Part shown: positions 9,939 through 19,097 of the stretch, one piece after another
How positions within the stretch are numbered: the stretch's first letter is position 1
Layout of the letters: every line of letters begins with the position of its first letter
Source of the DNA: an uncultured Coprococcus sp.
GTDB taxonomy: Bacteria > Bacillota > Clostridia > Lachnospirales > Lachnospiraceae
DNA length: 64,000 bases
Assembly (NCBI GenBank): GCA_947632705.1
Contig: CANRQE010000003.1
Span: forward strand, 21,208 to 85,207
Direction: 5' to 3'
Notes under the pieces: generated by a model
Databases searched by the model: none
Told to the model about the DNA's origin: nothing
What the model saw: only the letters and a program-made list of their open reading frames with translations
Program-made: the position numbers and the translations under genes

Positions 9939-12338
9939 TTACAATACCAGTTCGATCTCGTTTTCATCTAACAGCCGTTTATATGGTATATAATTTCCTT
10001 CTATGGCTTCACCGTTTAATTTCATACCCGCGCAACCGCTTTCATGTCCGTTCGGATTCAGTACCCTGATATGAAGCTTCTTACCACGATACATTTTTTC
10101 AATCTCGAATTCCTTCCAATCGGACGGCACTGCCGGAGCAATCTTAATTCCATAGAAATCAGGCCGCATTCCCATAATTCCTTCTACACAGCCTACCATA
10201 CAGGTAGACGCCGTACCTGTCAGCCAGTGTACATGCGCGCGTCCCTCGAACGGACTTCCGACAGATTCCGTAAATTGTCCATGGCAATACGGTTCCAGTT
10301 TTCTGATCTCCGCTCTGTCATTCATGGAAGCAGGTGAAGATTCGTTAAAATATTCAAACGCCCGGTTGCCATGTCCCATCAAAGCCTCCGCCAGGATAAT
10401 CCAGCCCTGCGGCTGAGAAAAAATACCGGCATTTTCTTTGGTTCCGGCATTGAACAAAAGCATTAAAGCGCCGTCAAAAGCGTGCTCCTTATAAGGCGGA
10501 TACATCAGCCTGACTCCGTATTCCGTATTCAGCTCTCTGTGAACGGACTCCAAAGCCAGTTCTGACTGCTCTTTCGTTGCAAGTCCGCTGATTACGGCCC
10601 AGGACTGAGGATTTAACCACATACTTGCTTCTGCATCATGTTTTGACCCGATCACCATGCCGCCTTCTTTATAACCCCGGATATATCTGTCATCTTCCCA
10701 GCATTTTTCCTGAATGGTCTGCCCCATCTGATATTGGATTTCATTGATATAATCAATATATTCCGTATCTTTTTTCATCTCTGCAAAATATTTGATTACT
10801 GACATGGCATAATAAAGCTGCATTGCCACGAACGCAGATTCTCCGCGCTTACCAAGCCTCAGACAGTCATTCCAGTCCGCATGCAGACCTGCCGGCATAC
10901 CATGATCGCCCAGCCGGTTCATGGAAAACTCAATGGCGCGTTTTAAATGCTCATATACGGAACCTTTCCCGCCATTGGCAAATACAATCTCTTCATCAAT
11001 AAAATCCACATTGCCGGATTCGGCAATATATTTATAAATCGTCGGGAACAGCCACAGCGCATCATCTGCCCTGTATGCCGGATGCCCGGTTGCACGGACA
11101 TAGGACTCATCATCCGGAGTATCCTCAAATCCTGCATTATGGTCAAATTTAACAAGCGGCAGGCCGCCTCCGTTATCGACCTGGGCTGACAGCATAAACC
11201 GGATTTTTTCCAGCGCCATATCGGGGTCCAGATGGATAATTCCCTGAATATCCTGTACCGTATCCCTGTAGCCATATCCGTTTCTGAGCCCGCAATAGGT
11301 AAAGGAAGCCGCACGGGACCAGATAAATGTCATAAAGCATTGATAGGAATTCCATGTATTCACCATATGATTAAAGGATTCGCTTGGTGTCTTTACCTGG
11401 AAATTGGCCAGTTTCCCATGCCAGTATTGTTTCAGTTCCGTAAGCTCTTCCTGACATTTTGCCGCTACGTCCTGATATCTTCCTATGACGGCATCGGCAG
11501 CCTCCGTATTCTTCATACCGACAATGAATGCAAACTCCCTGCTCTCCCCCGGCTGCAGTGTGATCTTTGTCATAAGAGCCCCACAGGCATTGGAATTGTA
11601 ATTCAACCGGTTGCCGCAATCTCCGTTTATAACTCCGACAGGGTTTGCATATGTGTGATATCTTCCGAGAAATTCTTCCCTGTCACCGCAATAGGAACTG
11701 ATATCGCTCCCCGCAAGAGCAAAAAATCTCTTATTGACGCTGCTTCCATTTACTTCGTTGTTTACAACATTCTCATTGATAACCTGCATGATCTTATTGT
11801 TCACAAAATAAGTTCTGGATATAAACAACGTATACTGCAAATTCACCTGATCCTGCTCATAATTGCAGTCATTCGTAAATTCACAATATCCCGTAACAGA
11901 CAGGTTTCTGATACGGTCTGAGCTGTTGGTAAGCTTCACTCTCCATACCTCATGGGTCTGATTCAAAGGCACATAATACAAAACCTCAGAATGAACGCCG
12001 GCATACTCTGCTATCATATTGGTGTATGCGGTACCGTGATGGCATTCGCTCTTATAAACAGATAAATCCTTTCCTACCGGCTGCCAGGATGCAGACCAGA
12101 AATCGGCCGTATCATCATCCCTGATATACACATATCTTCCGGGCTGGTCAAACTGATTGAAAATATATCTGATGATTCTTCCGTTGGCACCCGACTTTTC
12201 AAAACTATATCCGCCTGCATTGTTGGAAATGATGGCTCCATATTCCGGTGAGCCCAGATAGTTGGCCCACGGTGCCGGTGTATCCGGACGGTCAATCACA
12301 TACTCTTTATTCTTCTCATCAAAATACCCATATCTCAT
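9939..12338 (-). CDS. GH94 cellobiose phosphorylase
   Basis: Cytoplasmic enzyme that splits cellobiose with phosphate to glucose-1-phosphate and glucose, saving ATP. 799 aa from MRYGYFDEKNKEYVI, the usual length. Visible are the N-terminal beta-sandwich opening (TPAPWANYLG, NNAGGYSF), the barrel segment GYGYRDTVQDIQGI, the general-acid region GLHADWNDCLRLG, and the C-terminal block GWIILAEALMGHG ... HWLTGTASTCMVG. The ORF has an ATG six codons earlier, but 12338 has GGGGG upstream and starts the conserved text. Other GH94 specificities (cellodextrin, laminaribiose) cannot be excluded by eye, though the text is closest to cellobiose phosphorylases I know. It lies 24 bases after pnp, an unusual neighbour; the GH5 endoglucanase at 33.8 kb may provide its substrate. 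Confidence 0.88.
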   Translation of the reverse strand: MRYGYFDEKNKEYVIDRPDTPAPWANYLGSPEYGAIISNNAGGYSFEKSGANGRIIRYIFNQFDQPGRYVYIRDDDTADFWSASWQPVGKDLSVYKSECHHGTAYTNMIAEYAGVHSEVLYYVPLNQTHEVWRVKLTNSSDRIRNLSVTGYCEFTNDCNYEQDQVNLQYTLFISRTYFVNNKIMQVINENVVNNEVNGSSVNKRFFALAGSDISSYCGDREEFLGRYHTYANPVGVINGDCGNRLNYNSNACGALMTKITLQPGESREFAFIVGMKNTEAADAVIGRYQDVAAKCQEELTELKQYWHGKLANFQVKTPSESFNHMVNTWNSYQCFMTFIWSRAASFTYCGLRNGYGYRDTVQDIQGIIHLDPDMALEKIRFMLSAQVDNGGGLPLVKFDHNAGFEDTPDDESYVRATGHPAYRADDALWLFPTIYKYIAESGNVDFIDEEIVFANGGKGSVYEHLKRAIEFSMNRLGDHGMPAGLHADWNDCLRLGKRGESAFVAMQLYYAMSVIKYFAEMKKDTEYIDYINEIQYQMGQTIQEKCWEDDRYIRGYKEGGMVIGSKHDAEASMWLNPQSWAVISGLATKEQSELALESVHRELNTEYGVRLMYPPYKEHAFDGALMLLFNAGTKENAGIFSQPQGWIILAEALMGHGNRAFEYFNESSPASMNDRAEIRKLEPYCHGQFTESVGSPFEGRAHVHWLTGTASTCMVGCVEGIMGMRPDFYGIKIAPAVPSDWKEFEIEKMYRGKKLHIRVLNPNGHESGCAGMKLNGEAIEGNYIPYKRLLDENEIELVL

Positions 12339-12362
12339 ACACAAAAACCCCCGCAATTGAAA

Positions 12363-14492
12363 TTATGATTCAACCGTTACATCTGTCTCTTTTTTTCTGT
12401 TTGCATCCTTTAAGCTCAGGCTGATCCTGCCTGCTCTCTCATCTATCTTAATCACTTTTACTTCTACTTCATCTCCGACGGAAACAACATCCTCCACCTT
12501 ATCCACTCTGCGGTCAGACAGCTTGGAAATATGAATCAGTCCATCCTTATTCGGCGCCATGGACACAATCGCACCGCAATCGAGGATCTTAACTACCTTA
12601 CCGGTATAGTTTTTGCCTACCTCCAACGGTTCCACGATCATGTTGATCATATGAACGGCCTGATCCATACAAGCCTGATCTACGCCGCATACAGAAACTC
12701 TGCCGTCATCATCAATATCAATTTTGACGCCGGTTTCCTCAATGATCGAATTGATCGTCTTTCCTCTTTGTCCGATGACTTCACCGATCTTTTCCGGATC
12801 AATCTTAATCTGTACAATCTTTGGTGCATATTCATTCAACTGCTTTCTAGGCTCTGCAATGGCACTGCTCATTACGCCGTCCATAATAAACAATCTTGCT
12901 TCTCTGGTTCTTGCAATCGCCTCTTCAACAATCGGCCTTGTCAGTCCGTGAATCTTGATATCCATCTGAATTGCAGTAATTCCGTCATGCGTACCGGTTA
13001 CCTTGAAATCCATATCTCCAAAGAAATCCTCAAGGCCCTGAATATCGGTCAGGACAATATAATCATCATCCGTATCTCCGGTCACAAGACCACAGGAAAT
13101 ACCTGCAACCATCTTCTTAATCGGAACGCCTGCAGCCATCAGGGACATACAGGAAGCACAGGTAGAAGCCATTGAAGTGGATCCGTTGGATTCAAACGTC
13201 TCAGATACGGTTCTGATTGCGTATGGGAACTCTTCCTCAGACGGCAGGACAGGGAGCAGGGCTCTCTCAGCCAGAGCACCATGTCCGATCTCACGACGTC
13301 CGGGACCTCTTGACACCTTGGTTTCTCCTACAGAATAAGACGGGAAATTGTAATGATGCATATATCTCTTGGATACTACATTCTCATCCAAACCGTCTAC
13401 CTTCTGAATCTCTGACAGAGGCGCAAGCGTTGTAATATTACAAATCTGCGTCTGTCCACGGGTAAACATGGCGGAGCCATGTACTCTTGGTATAATATCA
13501 ACCTCTGCTGCCAGCGGACGGATCTCATTGATTGCACGTCCATCCGGTCTCTTATGATCCTTCAGAATCATTTTCCGGACTGTCTTCTTCTGATACTGAT
13601 ATAAAGCTTCAGGAATCAGTGCAAGCCATTCCTCATTATCGGCAAAGGCCTCTTCAAACTTTTCACGAATCTGACGGATATTCTCCTCGCGCACCTGCTT
13701 TTCATCCGTAAATACGGCAACCTCCATCTCAGCCGGCGGAACAATCTCCTTCATTGCAGCAAACAGCTCCTCCGGAATTGCACAGCTGATATATTCATGC
13801 TTCGGCTTTCCAACCTCTGCCACAATCCGATTGATAAAATCAATAATGGTAAGATTGACATCATGCGCCTTGTAGATTGCCTCGATCATCTTTGCTTCCG
13901 GAATCTCATTCGCACCTGCTTCAATCATGATAACCTTTGTGCTTGTAGATGCGACTGTCAGCTTTAAATCACCCTCCGCCCACTGTTTCTGGGAAGGGTT
14001 GATAACAAACTCTCCGTCAATCATTCCGACCTGCGTCATCGCACATGGTCCGCAGAACGGAACGTCGGAAATTGCCGTTGCAATTGCAGAACCGAGCATC
14101 GCAACAAGCTCCGGTCTGCATTCCGGATCTACTGAGGTTACAAGGTTATCCAACGTCACGTCATTTCTGTAATCCTTCGGGAATAACGGACGCATCGGTC
14201 TGTCTATCACTCTGGAAGTCAGCACTGCATTCTCGGATGCTTTTCCTTCTCTTTTATTAAAACCGCCCGGAATCTTACCGACTGCATACAACTTTTCTTC
14301 ATATTCCACACTCAGCGGAAAAAAATCAATTCCCTCCCTCGGCTTCTCAGATGCTGTAATGGTAGACAATACGGTGGTGTCGCCGTAATGCATAAACGCC
14401 GCACCGTTTGCCTGTGCAGCAACTCTTCCGATATCCACTGTCAATGTCCTGCCGCCAATCTCCATAGAATAGCTTTTAAATTCTTTACTCAT
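12363..14492 (-). CDS. pnp: Polyribonucleotide nucleotidyltransferase
   Basis: Phosphorolytic 3'-5' exoribonuclease of the degradosome. 709 aa from MSKEFKSYSMEIGGR. Domain order: RNase PH-like 1 (to about 230), all-helical linker, RNase PH-like 2 with RGQTQIC, GPGRREIGHGALAERAL and SNGSTSMAS, then KH (KIGEVIGQRGKTINSI) and S1 (GKVVKILDCGAIV... GLIHISKL). Two starts compete: ATG 14504 directly abuts the AGGAG, ATG 14492 is 12 bases from it; the later one is taken. rpsO normally sits just upstream; here a surface-protein gene separates them. The leader can form a long stem-loop. Confidence 0.96.
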   Translation of the reverse strand: MSKEFKSYSMEIGGRTLTVDIGRVAAQANGAAFMHYGDTTVLSTITASEKPREGIDFFPLSVEYEEKLYAVGKIPGGFNKREGKASENAVLTSRVIDRPMRPLFPKDYRNDVTLDNLVTSVDPECRPELVAMLGSAIATAISDVPFCGPCAMTQVGMIDGEFVINPSQKQWAEGDLKLTVASTSTKVIMIEAGANEIPEAKMIEAIYKAHDVNLTIIDFINRIVAEVGKPKHEYISCAIPEELFAAMKEIVPPAEMEVAVFTDEKQVREENIRQIREKFEEAFADNEEWLALIPEALYQYQKKTVRKMILKDHKRPDGRAINEIRPLAAEVDIIPRVHGSAMFTRGQTQICNITTLAPLSEIQKVDGLDENVVSKRYMHHYNFPSYSVGETKVSRGPGRREIGHGALAERALLPVLPSEEEFPYAIRTVSETFESNGSTSMASTCASCMSLMAAGVPIKKMVAGISCGLVTGDTDDDYIVLTDIQGLEDFFGDMDFKVTGTHDGITAIQMDIKIHGLTRPIVEEAIARTREARLFIMDGVMSSAIAEPRKQLNEYAPKIVQIKIDPEKIGEVIGQRGKTINSIIEETGVKIDIDDDGRVSVCGVDQACMDQAVHMINMIVEPLEVGKNYTGKVVKILDCGAIVSMAPNKDGLIHISKLSDRRVDKVEDVVSVGDEVEVKVIKIDERAGRISLSLKDANRKKETDVTVES

Positions 14493-14527
14493 TTTGTTTT
14501 TCATCTCCTAATATATTTTCTCTTGTA

Positions 14528-14594
14528 CAAGACGTCGAAACAACTATAAAAACCACCTGTCCGATGATTTTTATAGAAGTCTCGAGTTGTCTTG
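14528..14594 (-). promoter_or_regulatory. pnp leader stem-loop
   Basis: In the minus-strand leader CAAGAC pairs with GTCTTG at the base and CTATAAAAA pairs with TTTTTATAG inside, giving an imperfect ~67-nt stem-loop that ends about 35 bases before the pnp start. In E. coli pnp expression is autoregulated through a leader duplex cut by RNase III; whether the same occurs here is inference. Confidence 0.45.
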
Positions 14595-14608
14595 CCACAA
14601 TCTTTAAT

Positions 14609-14637
14609 ATTTTATCATATCAATTTACCAAATACAA
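14609..14637 (-). promoter_or_regulatory. pnp promoter
   Basis: TTGTAT (14632-14637) and TAAAAT (14609-14614), 17-base spacer, give a start near 14602 and a ~110-nt leader. So pnp has its own promoter downstream of the inserted surface-protein gene. Confidence 0.6.
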
Positions 14638-14717
14638 GGAAAATAAGGCAGAAAATTTTGTTTTCTATGGCATACCCAAACTGTATGATATATCATCTTT
14701 ATTTTACACAAGTAATT

Positions 14718-14780
14718 TAAAAATGCCTGAGAATATGAATCGGAGTTCATAATCAGAATCCGATTTTTTCTCAGGCATTT
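14718..14780 (-). terminator. Terminator after the LRR/FN3 surface-protein gene
   Basis: Arms AAATGCCTGAGAA (14721-14733) and TTCTCAGGCATTT (14768-14780), with a second inner pairing of ATCGGA and TCCGAT. On the minus strand the stem is followed by TTTTTAAATT. It lies 49 bases after the stop codon at 14829. Confidence 0.75.
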
Positions 14781-14828
14781 GTGATTCTGTTTTGTATTTT
14801 CGTTAATTAGTTATTACATTTTTGCGGT

Positions 14829-17800
14829 CTATTTCGTTACGGCAATACTCTTTCCGTTCTTGTCGTAATCCCCTAATGTCTTGCCGTCATATGCTCTGAC
14901 TGTATATTCATAGGTCGTACCGGCTTTTACTGTGGTATCTGTGTAGGACACCGTGCTTCCGCCGTTTACAATTGCGAGCCTGTCCCAAGAACCACCCTTT
15001 ACTCTCCTGTATACATAGTAGCTGTTGGCTCCGCTTACCTTACTCCAGCTTACCTTCACGCCGTTTGATACCTTGGTCGGCGTGTTCACGGTTGGCTTAC
15101 CAAGGGCTGCCGTTGTGGCTGGGATCGTGATGCTCTTGCCATTCTTGTCGTAATCCCCTAAGGTCTTGCCGTCATATGCACGAACCGTATACTCATAGGT
15201 TGTGCCGGCTTTTACTGTGGTATCTGTATAGGACACCGTGCTTCCGCCGTTTACAACTGCAAGCCTGCTCCAAGAGCCGCCCTTTGTTCTTCTGTATACA
15301 TAGTAGCTGTTGGCTCCGCTTACCTTGCTCCATGTTACCTTCACGCCATTTGATACCTTGGTCGGCGTATTCACGGTCGGTTTGCCAAGGGCTGCTGTTG
15401 CGGCCGGAATCGTGATACTCTTCCCGTTCTTGTCGTAATCTCCTAACGTCTTGCCGTCATATGCACGAACCGTATACTCGTAGGTCGTGCCGGCTTTTAC
15501 GGAAGTATCTGTATAAGAAACTGTACTTCCGCCGTTTACAATTGCGAGCCTGTCCCAAGAACCACCCTTTACTCTCCTGTATACATAGTAGCTGTTGGCT
15601 CCGCTTACCTTGCTCCATGTTACTTTGACGCCATTGGAAACCTTGGTCGGAGTATTCACGGTCGGCTTGCCAAGGGATGTCGTTGAAGAGGCAGGGATTG
15701 TGATGCTCTTGCCATTCTTGTCATAGTCGCCTAATGTCTTTCCGTCATATGCTCTGACTGTATACTCATAGGTCGTGCCAGCTTTTACGGAAGTATCTGT
15801 ATAAGACACCGTGCTTCCTCCATTTACAATTGCGAGTCTGCTCCAGGAACCGCCCTTTGTCCTTCTGTATACATAGTAGCTGTTGGCTCCGCTTACCTTG
15901 CTCCAGCTTACCTTCACGCCGTTTGATACCTTGGTCGGTGTGTTCACGGTTGGCTTTCCGATACTTGTTGTGGAAGCAGGGATTGAGATGCTCTTGCCGT
16001 TTTTGTCATAATCTCCTAACGTCTTGCCGTCATATGCTCTGACTGTATAGTCATAAGTAGTGCCGGCTTTTACGGAAATATCCGTATAGGATACCGTGCT
16101 TCCGCCCTTTACTTCTGCAATCCTGCTCCAGGAGCCGCCCTTTATCCTTCTGTATACATAGTAGCTGCTGGCCCCGCTTACCTTGCTCCATGTTACCTTC
16201 ACGCCATTTGATACTTTGGTCGGCGTATTCACGGTTGGCTTACCAATGGTTGTCGTTGTGGAAGCCGGAATTGTGATGCTCTTGCCGTTCTTGTCATAGT
16301 CTCCTAAGGTCTTACCGTCATATGCACGAACCGTATACTCGTAGGTTGTGCCGGCTTTTACGGAAGTATCTGTATAAGACACTGTGCTTCCGCCCTTTAC
16401 TTCTGCAAGTCTGCTCCAGGATCCGCCCTTTGTCCTTCTGTATACATAGTAGCTGGTCGCTCCGCTTACCTTGCTCCAGCTTACTTTGACGCCATTGGAT
16501 ACCTTGGTCAGAGTATTCACGGTTGGTTTGCCAAGGGATGCCGTTGAAGAGGCAGGGATTGTAATGCTCTTGCCGTTTTTGTCATAGTCGCTTAATTCAT
16601 ATCCACCTGATATTTTGAAATTGAAATATCCTCGAACCGTATACTCATACGACTGACCGCCTGAAGCACTTTGATCCGTATAGGATAATGTATTTTCTCC
16701 AGTTACAGCTGCAATTTTACTCCATGAACCTCCTTTCGTTCGTCGATATATATAATACCCGTCTGCGCCTATGGATTTGCCCCAGGAAACTTTCACGCCT
16801 GATGAAACCTTTTCAGGCGTATTCACTTTCGGCATATTCAGTAATACAATTAAATTTAACTTTGTATTTTGGCTGGTATCTACACTGTCGAATCGGTTCC
16901 CACAGCAAAAAACATAACCAAGATTTAGATTCTTCCTGATATCCAGGGAAGAAAGATTATTATTACTACATGCAAGCCCTTCCAAATCCGGACATTTTGA
17001 AATATCCAAATTGCTTAATTTGTTGTTATCACAATATAAGGTAGATAATTTTGTATTATTACTTATGTTTAAGCTGCTTAATTGATTATCAATGCAATAG
17101 AGTGCTTCCAACAGCCTATTCTTGCTTACATTTAAACTTGTTAATTTATTACCTGAACAATCCAACTCTCTAAGCTGGGTATTGGAACTGACATTTATAC
17201 TGGTTAATTCAGTATTAGCGCAGTGAAGAATTTTAAGCAGCGTATTTTTGGAAACATCCAGATTTGTTAACTTGTTATCTGAACATGTTAACATTTCCAA
17301 TTTTTTATTTTGACTGACATCCAGACTTGTTAATTTATTTGAGTGACACATCAAAATACTTAGTTGCAGATTTTTACTGACATCGAGGTGACTCAGATTA
17401 TTATTATTGCAATACAATCCACGCAGTCCTGTATGTTTACTGATATCCAAGGTTTTTAAATGATTATTGTCACACCACAACTCCCGCAATTTCAGATTTT
17501 TACTGATATTCAGTTCACTTAAATTATTACTATCACAAAATAATTCTGCTAATTCCGTATTTTTACTGATATCCAGCTTGCTGAGATTATTATGACTGCA
17601 ATCCAGTTCTCTCAAAGCCAAATTCTTACTCAAATCCAAACTGCTGATTGCATTTCCTTCGACACCATTATTCCCTAAATAACCAATTTTTAAATCCGTT
17701 AATTCCACATTCTGAGTGACATTCAGACTTGTTAAGTGATTATTAGCACATTCCAGAACCTGTAAATCTTTATTCTTACTGACATCCAGTTTACTAAGAT

Positions 17801-18554
17801 TATTGTTGCTGCAATATAACTCTCTTAAAAGAAGATTCTGACTGACATCCAGACTACTGATTGCATTTTCCGACTGATCAGGAATTATAGCTACTTCGCC
17901 ACAAGATAAAATCTTCAATTGTGTATTCTTTGTTACATCCAAACTTGTAAGCTTATTTCCTGCACAATACAAATACACTAATTTTGTATTTTTACTCACA
18001 TTCAAACTTGTAAGCTTATTTCCTGAACAATATAAACTTTCGAGATTATAAAAAATCTCAATGCCTTTCAAACTAGAAATCCCTTTTTCGCTACAATAAA
18101 TTTCTCTATGATTCGAAATTTCACTTTGTGACAGCTTCCCGTTCCCATCTGTATCAATTTCATCCTTTACATACTGTCTGAATACAGCATCCGGAAAGTT
18201 TGCCTCATTGATCGCAACATCTGTTGATGCATATGCCACAATCTCATTTTCTGCCGAAAGCGCCTGAATCTCGGCTTCATTGCTTTTTTCTTCCGATGTC
18301 AGAGAGTCTTCTGTAACTGTGTTTGTTTCTTCTGTCTTGACTTCTTCGGCTGCAGCATCTTCTGTCCAATCCATTTCCGGCCCATCAGATAATGCTTCCT
18401 GATTTTCTTCCGGCTCTGCGATTTCTGTCTCCGCAGCTTCTTCCGTCACATCTTCTGCAGCCGCAAATGACACACTGCCCATGGCCGGACAGCTAAGAAG
18501 CATTGCGCCCGACAAAGCCGCTGCGAGTACACTCTTCAAGAATTTTTTTCTCAT
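14829..18554 (-). CDS. Secreted leucine-rich-repeat protein with seven FN3-type repeats
   Basis: Large surface or secreted protein, 1241 aa from MRKKFLKSVLAAAL (GGAGG ribosome site; the longer open frame runs into the leader and is rejected). Order: signal peptide ending near SFAAAED (about residue 31); an acidic Glu/Thr linker to about 105; a calcium-type loop DTDGNGKLSQSEI near 140; about 20 leucine-rich repeats of ~21 residues of the form LDVSKNTxLxxLxCxxNxL to about 590; then seven FN3-type repeats of ~95 residues, each with SYYVYRRTKGGSW and YTVRAYDGKTLGDYDKNGK. Repeats 2-7 are nearly identical. It stops at IAVTK with no LPxTG, choline-binding or S-layer motif, so attachment is unclear. 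Such proteins commonly act in adhesion or host/partner binding; a specific ligand cannot be named. It separates rpsO from pnp. Confidence 0.85.
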   Translation of the reverse strand: MRKKFLKSVLAAALSGAMLLSCPAMGSVSFAAAEDVTEEAAETEIAEPEENQEALSDGPEMDWTEDAAAEEVKTEETNTVTEDSLTSEEKSNEAEIQALSAENEIVAYASTDVAINEANFPDAVFRQYVKDEIDTDGNGKLSQSEISNHREIYCSEKGISSLKGIEIFYNLESLYCSGNKLTSLNVSKNTKLVYLYCAGNKLTSLDVTKNTQLKILSCGEVAIIPDQSENAISSLDVSQNLLLRELYCSNNNLSKLDVSKNKDLQVLECANNHLTSLNVTQNVELTDLKIGYLGNNGVEGNAISSLDLSKNLALRELDCSHNNLSKLDISKNTELAELFCDSNNLSELNISKNLKLRELWCDNNHLKTLDISKHTGLRGLYCNNNNLSHLDVSKNLQLSILMCHSNKLTSLDVSQNKKLEMLTCSDNKLTNLDVSKNTLLKILHCANTELTSINVSSNTQLRELDCSGNKLTSLNVSKNRLLEALYCIDNQLSSLNISNNTKLSTLYCDNNKLSNLDISKCPDLEGLACSNNNLSSLDIRKNLNLGYVFCCGNRFDSVDTSQNTKLNLIVLLNMPKVNTPEKVSSGVKVSWGKSIGADGYYIYRRTKGGSWSKIAAVTGENTLSYTDQSASGGQSYEYTVRGYFNFKISGGYELSDYDKNGKSITIPASSTASLGKPTVNTLTKVSNGVKVSWSKVSGATSYYVYRRTKGGSWSRLAEVKGGSTVSYTDTSVKAGTTYEYTVRAYDGKTLGDYDKNGKSITIPASTTTTIGKPTVNTPTKVSNGVKVTWSKVSGASSYYVYRRIKGGSWSRIAEVKGGSTVSYTDISVKAGTTYDYTVRAYDGKTLGDYDKNGKSISIPASTTSIGKPTVNTPTKVSNGVKVSWSKVSGANSYYVYRRTKGGSWSRLAIVNGGSTVSYTDTSVKAGTTYEYTVRAYDGKTLGDYDKNGKSITIPASSTTSLGKPTVNTPTKVSNGVKVTWSKVSGANSYYVYRRVKGGSWDRLAIVNGGSTVSYTDTSVKAGTTYEYTVRAYDGKTLGDYDKNGKSITIPAATAALGKPTVNTPTKVSNGVKVTWSKVSGANSYYVYRRTKGGSWSRLAVVNGGSTVSYTDTTVKAGTTYEYTVRAYDGKTLGDYDKNGKSITIPATTAALGKPTVNTPTKVSNGVKVSWSKVSGANSYYVYRRVKGGSWDRLAIVNGGSTVSYTDTTVKAGTTYEYTVRAYDGKTLGDYDKNGKSIAVTK
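14838..16560 (-). repeat. Tandem 285-288 bp repeats encoding FN3 modules
   Basis: The string coding CTTGCCGTCATATGC or a one- or two-base variant recurs at 14880, 15165, 15450, 15738, 16023 and 16311, i.e. every 285 or 288 bases. The six 3' FN3 modules are near-identical at DNA level; the seventh, outermost copy (about 16560-16850) is diverged. Homologous recombination could change copy number in frame. Confidence 0.9.
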
Positions 18555-18631
18555 CCTGTTTTTCCTCCATTCTGCTATATTAGCTTTCAATGTCCTTTCA
18601 GCATCATCTTTTGCTGAAAGCTTTGGGAAAA

Positions 18632-18669
18632 TCAAAGAAAAAGCAGACCACATAAAACCGCAGTCTGCT
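18632..18669 (-). terminator. Intrinsic terminator ending the structured leader/small RNA
   Basis: Minus-strand AGCAGAC pairs with GTCTGCT (arms 18663-18669 and 18642-18648) and is followed at once by TTTTTCTTT. It lies about 78 bases upstream of the LRR/FN3 start codon, a position suited to attenuation. Confidence 0.75.
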
Positions 18670-18980
18670 ACAACTCCGATTTCTCACCCGAATACCTTAA
18701 GATGACAGCCTGCACTGCCACCTTAAAGATATTCTGTGAGAAATCAAGAACAGGGTGCTAAGTATGCGTCCACACTCATCACCCTGTCATATATTCTGAA
18801 GGTTCTGACCCCGCCTGACCGGTACACATTCCCTACTTGTAAATCATGTATATTTACGTTAAAATAAGGTTGTGTGTATCGCAGACTTTGTCTGTATTGT
18901 GTGGTACTCTTTCTACCATCCTTGCCCTGAGAGGCTGGCACCTTTCAGGGTGGTACACCGTTTATGTTCTTGAAATCTCA
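18632..18980 (-). ncRNA. Candidate ~350-nt structured leader RNA or small RNA upstream of the LRR/FN3 gene
   Basis: A good promoter lies just upstream and a U-tailed terminator ends the region. Between them are at least four further stems: TACCA...TGGTA enclosing CCCTGA/TCAGGG (18914-18955); GTAAAT/ATTTAC (18839-18857); CAGGGTG/CACCCTG (18751-18786); and a long stem GATTTCTCAC/GTGAGAAATC continued by AGAATATCTTTAAG against CTTAAGGTATTC (18678-18745). No known riboswitch core (c-di-GMP-I, cobalamin, SAM, T-box in this orientation, ydaO) was recognised, nor RNase P, tmRNA or SRP RNA motifs. The LRR gene has no clear promoter of its own after the terminator, so read-through control is plausible. 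A 65-codon open frame inside (18744-18941) lacks a ribosome site and covers stem sequences. Confidence 0.5.
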
Positions 18981-18986
18981 TGGTTT

Positions 18987-19015
18987 ATTTTACCATAGTA
19001 TGCTTCTTTCTACAA
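18987..19015 (-). promoter_or_regulatory. Promoter of the structured leader/LRR gene
   Basis: TTGTAG (19010-19015) and TAAAAT (18987-18992) with a 17-base spacer on the minus strand, directly after the rpsO terminator. Predicted start near 18980. Confidence 0.65.
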
Positions 19016-19035
19016 GTACTAATCCTGGAATTCAA

Positions 19036-19068
19036 ACGAAAAAACCGCCTGTCATAATGACAGACGGC
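19036..19068 (-). terminator. rpsO terminator
   Basis: Stem CCGTCTGTCA/TGACAGGCGG (19045-19067, one mismatch) followed on the minus strand by TTTTTT. It lies 30 bases after the rpsO stop. Confidence 0.8.
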
Positions 19069-19097
19069 AGTCTTTTCATACTGATAAAGCAGCCGGA

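Noticed and set aside
11232..11921. 229-codon plus-strand open frame inside the GH94 gene
   Set aside because: Opposite strand of a clear GH94 coding sequence; no ribosome site or motif.
14838..18050. Regular repeats that might suggest a CRISPR array or minisatellite
   Set aside because: Period (285/288 bases for FN3, about 63 for LRR) and full translation into FN3 and LRR modules explain them; there are no short identical repeats with unique spacers.
18744..18941. 65-codon minus-strand open frame within the structured leader
   Set aside because: No ribosome site before its ATG, no domain recognised, and it runs across predicted stem-loops of a region with promoter and terminator of its own.
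18945..18958. AGGGTGGTACACCG on the plus strand, close to the T-box consensus AGGGTGGTACCGCG
   Set aside because: No aminoacyl-tRNA synthetase or amino acid gene lies downstream on the plus strand (rpsO is on the minus strand), the match breaks in its last bases, and the sequence is one arm of a stem better explained in the minus-strand RNA.
18632..18980. RNase P RNA, tmRNA, SRP RNA or 6S RNA as identity of the structured region
   Set aside because: The conserved strings expected for RNase P, tmRNA and the SRP Alu/S domain tetraloop region were looked for and not seen; a 6S-like single long rod does not fit the separate stems. Identity left open.
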